In this document: positions 1-6,062 of the stretch, piece after piece
How positions within the stretch are numbered: position 1 is the first letter of the stretch
Layout: each line of letters starts with the position of its first letter
From: Oceanospirillaceae bacterium UBA2001
GTDB taxonomy: Bacteria; Pseudomonadota; Gammaproteobacteria; Pseudomonadales; Balneatricaceae
Direction: 5' to 3'
NCBI GenBank assembly: GCA_002335115.1
Contig: DDCR01000040.1
Coordinates: 1-10,225 of the forward strand
Length of the DNA stretch: 10,225 nucleotides
Notes under the pieces: generated by a model
Seen by the model: only the letters and a program-made list of their open reading frames with translations
Told to the model about the DNA's origin: nothing
Databases searched by the model: none
Program-made: the position numbers and the translations under genes

Positions 1-1058
1 CTTTTGTAGACCTAGGTGGCGTCGACGGTCTGTTGCATATTACTGATATGGCATGGAAGCGCATTGCGCACCCAAGTGACATGTTGAACCCAGGAGACGA
101 AATTACTGTTCGTGTTATCAAATTTGACAAAGACAGTGGTCGTTTATCTTTAGGTCTTAAGCAGTTGCAAGAAGATCCATGGGCATCGATTAAAGCCCGC
201 TACCCGAATGGCCACCGTGTACAGGCCACTGTAACTAACCTAACCGATTACGGTTGCTTTGCTTCTATCGAAGATGGCGTTGAAGGTTTGGTACACGTGT
301 CTGAAATGTCTTGGACTAACAAGAATATCCATCCTTCTAAAGTTGTCAATGTTGGTGACGCTATGGAAGTGATGATCTTGGATGTTGACCAAGAACGTCG
401 CCGTATCTCTTTAGGCATCAAGCAATGTGTGGGTAACCCATGGGCTGAATTTGCGGAGAAGTATGCAGCGGGTGACAAGGTTGTTGGCAATATCAAAACC
501 ATCACTGACTTTGGCATCTTCGTTGGCCTAGAAGGCGACCTAGATGGTTTAGTTCACATGTCTGACATTTCTTGGGAAGTGGAAGGCGAAGCTGCCCTTC
601 GCGACTACAAGAAGGGTGATGAAGTGAGTGCAGTGATCTTGTCTGTAGACTCTGAGAAAGAGCGTATTTCTTTGGGCATCAAGCAACAAGAAAGTGATCC
701 ATTTAGTGAGTATGCAGCCGCTAACGAGCGTGGCACCATTGTTAATGGTATCGTTAAGTCAGTGGAAGCTAAAGAAGCCGTCATTGAGCTTGCTGAAGGC
801 ATCGACGCCATCCTTAAAGCTTCTGAGATTAGCATCGATCGAATCGAAGATGCTCGCAACGAACTTAAGGTTGGCGACAGTGTTGAAGCTAAGATTGTAG
901 CTGTTGACCGTCGTAATCGCTCCATTAATTTGTCAATCAAGGCCAAGGATGTAGCAGATGAGAAGCAAGCCATTCGTGACGTTCGCGAAATGGATGTGAC
1001 TGCTGATGGTCCGACGACTATTGGTGACTTGATTAAGGCGCAGATGGGTAAGCAATAA
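1..1058 (+). CDS. rpsA: 30S ribosomal protein S1, 3' part (5' end outside window)
   Basis: Encodes the C-terminal 351 residues of ribosomal protein S1, the RNA-binding protein of the small subunit that holds mRNA near the decoding site and helps translate structured leaders. The reading frame is open from the first base, with the first full codon at position 3, and begins [18 protein letters not shown], which is the middle of the third S1 domain of the E. coli protein. Three further S1 (OB-fold) domains follow at about 210-425, 474-683 and 729-941. The first two carry the usual YG/FG-F and GLVH-SE/SD-SW motifs and each ends in LGIKQ. The last is more divergent, as in E. coli S1. The missing N-terminus would be about 205 residues, giving a total near the E. 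coli 557. The stop is TAA at 1056-1058, followed by a terminator. The ihfB gene that follows rpsA in enterobacteria and pseudomonads is not here. Confidence 0.97.
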   Translation, partial: FVDLGGVDGLLHITDMAWKRIAHPSDMLNPGDEITVRVIKFDKDSGRLSLGLKQLQEDPWASIKARYPNGHRVQATVTNLTDYGCFASIEDGVEGLVHVSEMSWTNKNIHPSKVVNVGDAMEVMILDVDQERRRISLGIKQCVGNPWAEFAEKYAAGDKVVGNIKTITDFGIFVGLEGDLDGLVHMSDISWEVEGEAALRDYKKGDEVSAVILSVDSEKERISLGIKQQESDPFSEYAAANERGTIVNGIVKSVEAKEAVIELAEGIDAILKASEISIDRIEDARNELKVGDSVEAKIVAVDRRNRSINLSIKAKDVADEKQAIRDVREMDVTADGPTTIGDLIKAQMGKQ

Positions 1059-1079
1059 GCGACTATAATCGGTACTTTA

Positions 1080-1107
1080 AAAAGGGAGTGCTTCGGCGCT
1101 CCCTTTT
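1080..1107 (+). terminator. Rho-independent terminator of rpsA
   Basis: A 12-bp stem (1080-1091 with 1096-1107, one T-G wobble) closes on a TTCG tetraloop flanked by C and G, the very stable C(UUCG)G form. The stem's right arm ends in four T residues, paired with the A run on the left, so the A/T tracts form the base of the hairpin. It lies 21 bases after the rpsA stop codon and should end the rpsA transcript. Confidence 0.9.
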
Positions 1108-1187
1108 ACGTTACGCCTTGGTTGTGCCGCCTTTTGTGTTGACAAAAAAGCTGACTAAAGACTTGTTTGAGTATGTGAAAAATTGTT

Positions 1188-1820
1188 ATGAATAACTCCC
1201 CGGTACAAAACTTTTGGCAACTTGTGAGTGGTAATGCCGATCAATTGCTAAGTTTAGTGGATGAAGAATCAGAATTGGCTCATGAGCTACTTGAAGAAGT
1301 GCAGCATCAACTGTCAGACATAGATCCTCACTTGACGGTATTTTGTGCGCGTGACGAGTCTGGAACAGGCATAGAGCTGGTATTTGGTTGCGATGGGTAT
1401 AGTCAAAGTATTGATACGGTTTTATTTCTTGTGGCTGCAGCGCCAAAAATAAGTCAGATCAAGGTCCTTGCTTTTAACCCAAGGATAGAAAACATTCCAG
1501 AAGCCATAGAAATTGGTGATGCTGTGTTAGAGCTGAATGAGTTATTTTTTGGTTTGCGCAACATAGGTGAAGAATTACATTTAGATCTATACCTAGATGA
1601 TCTGCCCATCGTCGATGACGCCCCTCAAACTGATGCGGCGCTTATGTTCTTAGATGCAATTGTGGGTGAATACGATCTGATGACCCGAATTCATAGTGTT
1701 AACTGGCTAGACTTGCCTGAAGATCCCCTAGATCATGGGCTCAAACCTTTAATCGAGTTGCGCAAACAATTTGATTTGCTGCGGCCAAAGCGCCCCGCAT
1801 TGGGTGAAGCGCTGCATTAA
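1188..1820 (+). CDS. Conserved-looking acidic protein of unknown function (210 aa)
   Basis: I cannot assign a function. The protein is acidic, has no signal peptide or membrane segment, and is probably cytoplasmic. It has an early FW at residues 9-10, an LVAAAP segment at 81-86 followed by a hydrophobic strand and AFNPR (95-99), and a LDAIVGEYDL segment near 155-164. This order resembles, from memory, a widespread uncharacterised family with FW near the start and a 'VAAAP...AF.PR' core; I cannot name the family with certainty. The ATG at 1188 has no clear Shine-Dalgarno sequence, but no better in-frame start is visible and FW sits close to the N-terminus as expected. It follows the rpsA terminator and lies 60 bases before the next rightward gene, so it may have its own promoter. 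A TTGACA hexamer lies at 1139-1144 without a good partner -10. Confidence 0.8.
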   Translation: MNNSPVQNFWQLVSGNADQLLSLVDEESELAHELLEEVQHQLSDIDPHLTVFCARDESGTGIELVFGCDGYSQSIDTVLFLVAAAPKISQIKVLAFNPRIENIPEAIEIGDAVLELNELFFGLRNIGEELHLDLYLDDLPIVDDAPQTDAALMFLDAIVGEYDLMTRIHSVNWLDLPEDPLDHGLKPLIELRKQFDLLRPKRPALGEALH

Positions 1821-1880
1821 ATTTGTTACCATTGTCCCTTATCAAATTGTCCCTCTTCACATTGATACGGAAAGATACAC

Positions 1881-2258
1881 ATGGAACCGATTTATATTTT
1901 TACCTTCACGGGTGTGTTTGCCATGGGGGCCACTCTCAGTGCGCGCCAAGTTAGCCATGACGTATTAACCTACAACCAACAAGCTTTTGAAACCTCTGAA
2001 GGCAGTGAAGACATGGCTAAGGTGTCAGGTCTCTACCTAGCGGCGGGCAATCTGGCAGCCATCGCACTCATTGCAAGTTTAGTTTATGGTGGCCAAAATC
2101 TAACTTGGTGGATTCCTGTTAGCTTTTTAGTCATCACTTTTCCAGCGACTTACTATATATTGCTGTGCCGCATGCTAAAGCCAAAGCCGGGTAGTCTGCT
2201 ATACACTGTCTTATCTTTGATCGGTCTGGTGCCGATGGTGCAAGGTTGGATGGTATAA
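1881..2258 (+). CDS. Small integral membrane protein, unknown function (125 aa)
   Basis: A 125-residue protein with four likely membrane helices at about residues 3-19, 50-70, 76-97 and 105-123. A polar stretch (21-49, including RQVSHDVLTYNQQ and an acidic GSEDM) sits between the first and second helix. The short turns contain R97 and K100-K102, which by the positive-inside rule would face the cytoplasm. No enzyme or transporter motif is visible and I do not recognise the family. The start ATG at 1881 has a good ribosome binding site, GGAAAG at 1869-1874, six bases upstream. The stop codon is one base before the rmuC start, so the two are very likely co-transcribed and translationally coupled. 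A role connected with RmuC, which itself has an N-terminal anchor, is only an inference from position. Confidence 0.85.
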   Translation: MEPIYIFTFTGVFAMGATLSARQVSHDVLTYNQQAFETSEGSEDMAKVSGLYLAAGNLAAIALIASLVYGGQNLTWWIPVSFLVITFPATYYILLCRMLKPKPGSLLYTVLSLIGLVPMVQGWMV

Positions 2259-2259
2259 A

Positions 2260-3657
2260 ATGATTGACGATATGGTGTGGGCTTTTGCTGGATTAATGGC
2301 TTTAATTGCTGTTTATTTTGTGTGGCGCGCTCGAGTTCATAATGATGTCAGTAAGGCGTCTGGCGATGATGCAAACGCTGCAGCGCTGGAGAAATCTATC
2401 AGCCAGCAACTCACTATGGCACAGCTAGAAGTTAAACTTGAGCAAGCACAAGCAGAAGCTGCACTATTACAAACCCAAGTGCAAGAATCACAACTAAAGC
2501 ACACCCAAATGCAGGCCCAACTGGGGCAATTATCTGTTGACAATGCGAGTTTACAAACTCGGCTTGAAGCGCAGCAAGAGGCCCATCAGTTACAACAGCA
2601 ACAGCAGCAGCAATCGCAGCATACTTTTGATACCTACCTCAAACAATTTGCTGAGTCTTCCTTGAAACAGCAAGCGCATCAGTTGTCTTCCCAAAATCAG
2701 GACCAACTCGGTCATTTACTAAATCCCTTAAAGCAGCAGTTGGGTGACTTTCGCAAAAAGGTTGATGATGTTTATGACAAAGATGCACGTGATCGAGCAG
2801 GTTTAACCCAACAAATTAATAGTTTATTAGAGTTAAATAATAAGCTTAGCAGTGATGCTATTAACCTAACTAAGGCGCTCAAAGGTGATAATAAAGCCCA
2901 AGGTAATTGGGGTGAAATGGTATTAGAACAAGTATTGGAGCAATCAGGTCTGCGTAAGGATTACGAATACCATAGTCAAGTTAACCTGACGCAAACCGAT
3001 GGTAAACGTTTGCAGCCAGATGTGGTCATCCACATGCCAGAAAATAAAGATGTGGTGGTGGATGCAAAAGTCACCTTAGTGGCTTACGAGCAATATCAAA
3101 ATGCTGAAGATGATGCCCAGCGCAGTTCTGCTTTAGCCGACCACTTAGCCTCTGTGAAAGCCCATATCAAAGGCCTCAGTGGTAAATCTTATGAAAGTGC
3201 TGAAGGGGTGTCTAGTTTAGATTATGTGCTGTTATTTATTCCGATAGAATCAGCCTATATGTTGGCCTTACAAGCCGATTCAGAATTATTCGTGAGTGCT
3301 ATGAAGAATAATATTATGCTGGTCAGTCCTGCGACCTTACTAATGGTGCTGCGCACGATTCACAATATATGGCGTTACGAAAAGCAGAGTCAAAATGCCA
3401 AACAAATTGCCCTGCAAGCTGAAGAAATGCATAAAAAGCTGGTTGATTTTGTGACCTCAATGGATCATGTTGGCAGCCACCTTATTCGGGCTCAAGATGC
3501 TTACGATATCGCTCATAAACGTTTATCTTCAGGCCGAGGTAACCTCATCAGTCGAGCTCAAAAGATCGTTAATCTAGGGGGCATTCAGCCCAAGAAAGCG
3601 CTACCAGAAGCCTTAATAGAAAAGGCCAGCGAAGAGGACACGGACCTTGAGCCTTGA
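2260..3657 (+). CDS. rmuC: DNA recombination protein RmuC
   Basis: RmuC is a membrane-anchored, nuclease-fold protein that in E. coli limits recombination at short inverted repeats; its exact reaction is not settled. At 465 residues the length matches the family (E. coli 475). Order: an N-terminal membrane helix (about 5-22), a long glutamine-rich coiled coil (about 45-205), then the RmuC core. The core has the conserved GNWGEMVLEQVLEQSGL (215-231) and a PD-(D/E)XK-type active site, with PD at 253-254 and DAK at 268-270. Further conserved patches are LLFIPIE (324-330) and SPATLLMVLRTI (356-367), which I read as typical of RmuC. A run of seven glutamines (112-118) interrupts the coiled coil. 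The ATG lies one base after the preceding stop. The 3' end overlaps the next gene by 11 bases, suggesting one operon from 1881 to 4434. Confidence 0.95.
   Translation: MIDDMVWAFAGLMALIAVYFVWRARVHNDVSKASGDDANAAALEKSISQQLTMAQLEVKLEQAQAEAALLQTQVQESQLKHTQMQAQLGQLSVDNASLQTRLEAQQEAHQLQQQQQQQSQHTFDTYLKQFAESSLKQQAHQLSSQNQDQLGHLLNPLKQQLGDFRKKVDDVYDKDARDRAGLTQQINSLLELNNKLSSDAINLTKALKGDNKAQGNWGEMVLEQVLEQSGLRKDYEYHSQVNLTQTDGKRLQPDVVIHMPENKDVVVDAKVTLVAYEQYQNAEDDAQRSSALADHLASVKAHIKGLSGKSYESAEGVSSLDYVLLFIPIESAYMLALQADSELFVSAMKNNIMLVSPATLLMVLRTIHNIWRYEKQSQNAKQIALQAEEMHKKLVDFVTSMDHVGSHLIRAQDAYDIAHKRLSSGRGNLISRAQKIVNLGGIQPKKALPEALIEKASEEDTDLEP
3635..3638 (+). promoter_or_regulatory. Ribosome binding site supporting the TTG start of the HTH-cupin gene
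   Basis: AGGA lies inside the end of rmuC, eight bases before the TTG at 3647. It supports this unusual start over the first ATG (3677), which would remove the beginning of the DNA-binding domain. Confidence 0.55.
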
Positions 3658-4195
3658 TGTTGGAGCGCGCCTTAAAATGGTGCGTAAAAAGCGGGGTCTA
3701 TCTCAGCGAGAATTGGCTAAGCGGGCTGGGGTAACTAATAGTACCATTTCATTGATTGAACAAAACCGAGTGAGCCCATCTGTGAGCTCTTTGAAAAAAG
3801 TGCTCGATGGTGTGCCGATGTCACTGCAAGCCTTTTTTGTTGAAGAAATACCTGCGCAGCAACAAGTGTTTTATAAAAGTCATGAGTTGCCAGATATGGG
3901 CTCAGGTAAGGTAGCCATGCGCCTAGTTGGTTACAATCATGACCCGCGTTCTCTATCGTTACTGCATGAAACCTATCCTTCAGGGGCAGATACTGGAGTG
4001 GATATGTTGCAGCACGAAGGAGAAGAAGCGGGCATCATTATTAGTGGGAGTTTGGAAGTGACCGTGGCAGAACAAGTGACCATATTACACCCAGGGGATG
4101 GCTACTATTTCACTAGCTCGCAACCCCATCGTTTCCGTAATTTAGACGATCAGCCTTGTGTTTTGGTGAGTGTCAACAACCCTGCCAGCGTTTAA
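3647..4195 (+). CDS. HTH-XRE/cupin transcriptional regulator, PuuR-like
   Basis: A 182-residue DNA-binding regulator with an N-terminal XRE-type helix-turn-helix (about residues 5-64) joined to a C-terminal cupin sensor domain (about 105-176). The helix region reads LSQRELAKRAGVTNSTISLI and is followed by SPSVSSLKKVL. The cupin shows HEGEEAGIIISG (123-134) and PGDGYYF...QPHRF (149-163), the usual ligand/metal-pocket motifs. Length, order and many residues agree with E. coli PuuR (185 aa), repressor of putrescine use, notably TNS-IS-IEQ, VSP and GEE-G. No polyamine gene is nearby, so the ligand and targets are unknown and I give no symbol. The start is TTG at 3647, within the last codons of rmuC, needed to keep the conserved LDVGARLKMVR beginning. 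It is probably co-transcribed and translationally coupled with rmuC, and possibly controls its own operon. Confidence 0.9.
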   Translation: MSLDVGARLKMVRKKRGLSQRELAKRAGVTNSTISLIEQNRVSPSVSSLKKVLDGVPMSLQAFFVEEIPAQQQVFYKSHELPDMGSGKVAMRLVGYNHDPRSLSLLHETYPSGADTGVDMLQHEGEEAGIIISGSLEVTVAEQVTILHPGDGYYFTSSQPHRFRNLDDQPCVLVSVNNPASV

Positions 4196-4197
4196 TT

Positions 4198-4434
4198 ATG
4201 TCGATACGTCAATTGGAATTATTAGGCACGCCAGGTTGCCATCTGTGTGACTTGGCTGAGGCCTTAATTGCTGGCTGTTTAGACCTTTCGCAAGTAGAAG
4301 TCGAGTTAATTGATATTGCACAAAACGATGACTTGATCGCGCGTTATGGTATTAAAATTCCTGTGTTACGTTGTCCTAAGAGCCAAGCAGAGTTATGTTG
4401 GCCGTTTGATGAACTTGCGGTTAAGGCCTTTTAA
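4198..4434 (+). CDS. Mini glutaredoxin-like protein (78 aa)
   Basis: A compact thioredoxin-fold protein with the order beta strand, redox CxxC, helix, strand: LELLGTPGCHLCDLAEALI puts the two cysteines at residues 14 and 17. The loop IPVL (about 49-52) supplies the expected cis-proline that faces the active site. This matches the short 'glutaredoxin-like, DUF836' family of about 80 residues, thought to act as thiol oxidoreductases in the cytoplasm; no substrate can be named. The ATG at 4198 lies two bases after the preceding stop; there is no clear ribosome binding site, so coupling to the upstream regulator is likely. A longer open frame from 4156 would overlap the cupin's end and is not needed. 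Two more cysteines lie near the C-terminus (RCPKSQAELCW). Its stop codon overlaps that of the convergent tatD. Confidence 0.88.
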   Translation: MSIRQLELLGTPGCHLCDLAEALIAGCLDLSQVEVELIDIAQNDDLIARYGIKIPVLRCPKSQAELCWPFDELAVKAF

Positions 4435-5240
4435 TCCAGACTAAAAAAATCCTTTACTGTGACCTCAGTCTGTTGCGCTAGTTCATCTGTGGTTTGCCCC
4501 CTCAGATGAGCCACACGTTCTAAAATATGTGTCAAATAGGCAGGTTCATTGCGGCTAGATTTTGGTTTTGGGCGCATATCCCTGGGCAAAAGATAGGGGG
4601 CGTCTGTTTCTAGCATGAGTCGTTGGTGAGGGATCATTCTCACGGCTTTACGTAAGTGTTCTCCTCGACGTTCGTCACAAATCCATCCCGTAATCCCAAT
4701 GTGAATATCAAGGTTTAAAAGTTGCTTTAAAAAGGTCTCAGTGCCAGTAAAGCAATGCAATACTGCTTTGCCAAAACCACTTCGGTATTGCGTGAGGAGC
4801 TCCAAAAACTCACCAGCGGCATCACGCTCATGCAAAAATAATGGTAATTGAATGTCTTTTGCTACTTGGAGGTGTTGTTCAAAGCTATCGAGTTGTTGAG
4901 TTGGAGTGGAGAAATTACGATTAAAATCTAGTCCTGTTTCGCCAATGGCTAACACTTTTGGATGCTGCCACAGCTGAACTAAGTGTTGCCATGACTCTGG
5001 GTTATTGTCACTGGCATTGTGGGGGTGGAAGCCGGCGGTAGCAAAGCGTTCACAAGGCAAACTAGGGTCTAAGGCCAAGGCCAATGCTTGTTGGCTGGTT
5101 TGGACACAGGTGCCCGTGATAATGTGACGGTATACGCCTGCGTCAAGGCTGCGTAGCAAGGTTGCGTGAAGGTCTTTGTGGAAGCGAGCATTGGTTAAGT
5201 TGACACCAATGTCAGTTATATTAGAACATTTCAACGTCAT
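4431..5240 (-). CDS. tatD: TatD-family metal-dependent DNase
   Basis: TatD is a cytoplasmic TIM-barrel hydrolase of the amidohydrolase type with magnesium-dependent 3'-5' exonuclease activity in E. coli, linked to DNA repair after oxidative damage and to DNA clearance. With the ATG at 5240 the protein has 269 residues (E. coli 260). Conserved pieces are FHPH (71-74), GETGLDFNRNFSTP (100-113, metal-ligand Glu at 101), LHERD (His 137), LHCFTGT (His 162), GITGWICDERRG (182-193) and ETDAPYLLPRD (Asp 213). The beginning is DIGVNLT rather than the HxD seen in YcfH/YjjV paralogues; this and the NRNFSTP and CDERRG stretches identify TatD proper. A TTG at 5234 is an alternative start. The 5' end overlaps the upstream 190-residue gene by 20 bases, so the two form one leftward operon. 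Confidence 0.95.
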   Translation of the reverse strand: MTLKCSNITDIGVNLTNARFHKDLHATLLRSLDAGVYRHIITGTCVQTSQQALALALDPSLPCERFATAGFHPHNASDNNPESWQHLVQLWQHPKVLAIGETGLDFNRNFSTPTQQLDSFEQHLQVAKDIQLPLFLHERDAAGEFLELLTQYRSGFGKAVLHCFTGTETFLKQLLNLDIHIGITGWICDERRGEHLRKAVRMIPHQRLMLETDAPYLLPRDMRPKPKSSRNEPAYLTHILERVAHLRGQTTDELAQQTEVTVKDFFSLD

Positions 5241-5793
5241 CAGCTTCAGATTCGCCTGCTGGATCTGGGCTACTAGCATGATAGATGGCAATGGCCTCTT
5301 CAATGCTGGCACCACCCATGATGGATGCAAACATCAAGCGTTCAGATTCCATTGAATAGGAGTCGTGGAGATTAGACTGTAGCTCCATCCATGCCACTGG
5401 ATCTTGCAATCGGTCTGGGTTTTGAATTAACGCGGACATGTCGTCTAGGCTTTTAATAACATGTCCAAGGCGTTGATCAAGTCGATCAAAAAATTGAAAA
5501 TCTACAACGGCGTTATTAACCTTCGCTTTTGCAGCTGTTGAGGCGGCCTGAATTAATTCTAGTTCTAATTGGTCTTTGGGCTCGACACTAGAAATAGCAG
5601 CGGCTGAATCATGGATGGTTAAAACGTGGTCAGCAATTTGTGCGAAGGTACTGCTCAAGGTATCAACATTGGCGTTACTATCACTTAAGCTCGTGCGAAT
5701 TTGAGCGATGGTTATACCCAACATCGTCAAAGTATCTTTGATGTGATTAAAGTCACCCAAATCATTGTCTTTATTGAGGCTATCGTCAGTCAT
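5221..5793 (-). CDS. Helical protein with a CheZ-like DxxxQ motif, function unknown (190 aa)
   Basis: An acidic, almost entirely helical soluble protein with no membrane segment. The most telling part is residues 98-112, VDFQFFDRLDQRLGHV: an aromatic-rich helix with Asp 103 and Gln 107 spaced as the catalytic Asp143/Gln147 of the E. coli CheY-phosphate phosphatase CheZ (DLTGQ). Its form, FQFFDRxxQxLxHV, also recalls the 'QFQDRxxQ' helices of many short CheZ-like proteins. Residues 133-170 (W135, LQ, SMESERLMF, EEAIAIY) look like a second conserved helical block. The protein ends in a Pro/Ser/Asp/Glu-rich linker and an acidic tail, DDVEMF, reminiscent of the CheY-binding C-terminus of CheZ. 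Function as a response-regulator phosphatase is inference; no chemotaxis genes are in the window. ATG at 5793 has AAGG eight bases upstream. It overlaps tatD by 20 bases. Confidence 0.85.
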   Translation of the reverse strand: MTDDSLNKDNDLGDFNHIKDTLTMLGITIAQIRTSLSDSNANVDTLSSTFAQIADHVLTIHDSAAAISSVEPKDQLELELIQAASTAAKAKVNNAVVDFQFFDRLDQRLGHVIKSLDDMSALIQNPDRLQDPVAWMELQSNLHDSYSMESERLMFASIMGGASIEEAIAIYHASSPDPAGESEADDVEMF

Positions 5794-5949
5794 TAATTAA
5801 GCCTTAGTAAAGCCAATGGTTTCGAGTGGGGCGACATAAATTTATTAAATCTAACATGGGCAAGATGGTACCACTTGTAGTGACTTGAAATAATCATTCT
5901 TTGGTCTTGTTTTACAACCTTTAAGTATCTGAACACCCCTAAGAAACGT

Positions 5950-5955
5950 TATAAT
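5950..5955 (+). promoter_or_regulatory. Candidate -10 element (TATAAT) for uup
   Basis: A perfect TATAAT lies 107 bases before the uup start in the 269-base divergent spacer (5794-6062). No good -35 is visible 16-18 bases upstream (the nearest is TCTGAA at 5928-5933), so this is a moderate candidate that may need an activator. A start site near 5962 would give a leader of about 100 bases containing the TTTAG repeats. The rest of the spacer is AT-rich with no other feature I can support; I could not place a convincing promoter for the leftward gene. Confidence 0.4.
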
Positions 5956-5977
5956 ACGGTTAGTATAGGTGTTTGAG

Positions 5978-6002
5978 TTTAGTTTAGTTAATTTAGTTTA
6001 GT
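5978..6002 (+). repeat. Short direct repeat TTTAGTTTAGT (2 copies) in the uup leader
   Basis: The 11-base unit TTTAGTTTAGT occurs at 5978-5988 and 5992-6002, separated by TAA. Each copy is itself two TTTAG units. It lies between the candidate -10 and the uup start, so it would be in the leader RNA. Its function is unknown; it may be simple AT-rich slippage sequence. Confidence 0.75.
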
Positions 6003-6062
6003 CAATAGTCCACCGATAACTTAAGTTCAAGGTGGCTAGTGATTTTTTACTCAGGTTTTTCG

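Noticed and set aside
605..973. Long antisense open frame inside rpsA
   Set aside because: It lies wholly within the conserved S1 coding sequence and its translation is low-complexity Ser/Leu-rich, as expected for the complement of a real gene.
1131..1150. TTGACA at 1139-1144 as a promoter, or the TTTTGT/ACAAAA hairpin as a second terminator
   Set aside because: No -10 element lies 15-19 bases downstream of the TTGACA, and the hairpin has only six A/T-rich pairs with no following T-run.
5241..5330. N-terminal extension of TatD by 30 residues
   Set aside because: It would lie inside the upstream gene in another frame, is absent from the TatD family, and gives a protein longer than usual.
6039..6062. 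Eight-residue N-terminal extension of Uup from a GTG
   Set aside because: It contains the ribosome binding site of the ATG at 6063 and does not align with the family.
5794..6062. Small RNA or riboswitch in the divergent spacer before uup
   Set aside because: No strong hairpin with a T-run and no recognisable riboswitch core; only the -10, the weak dyad and the TTTAG repeat can be supported.
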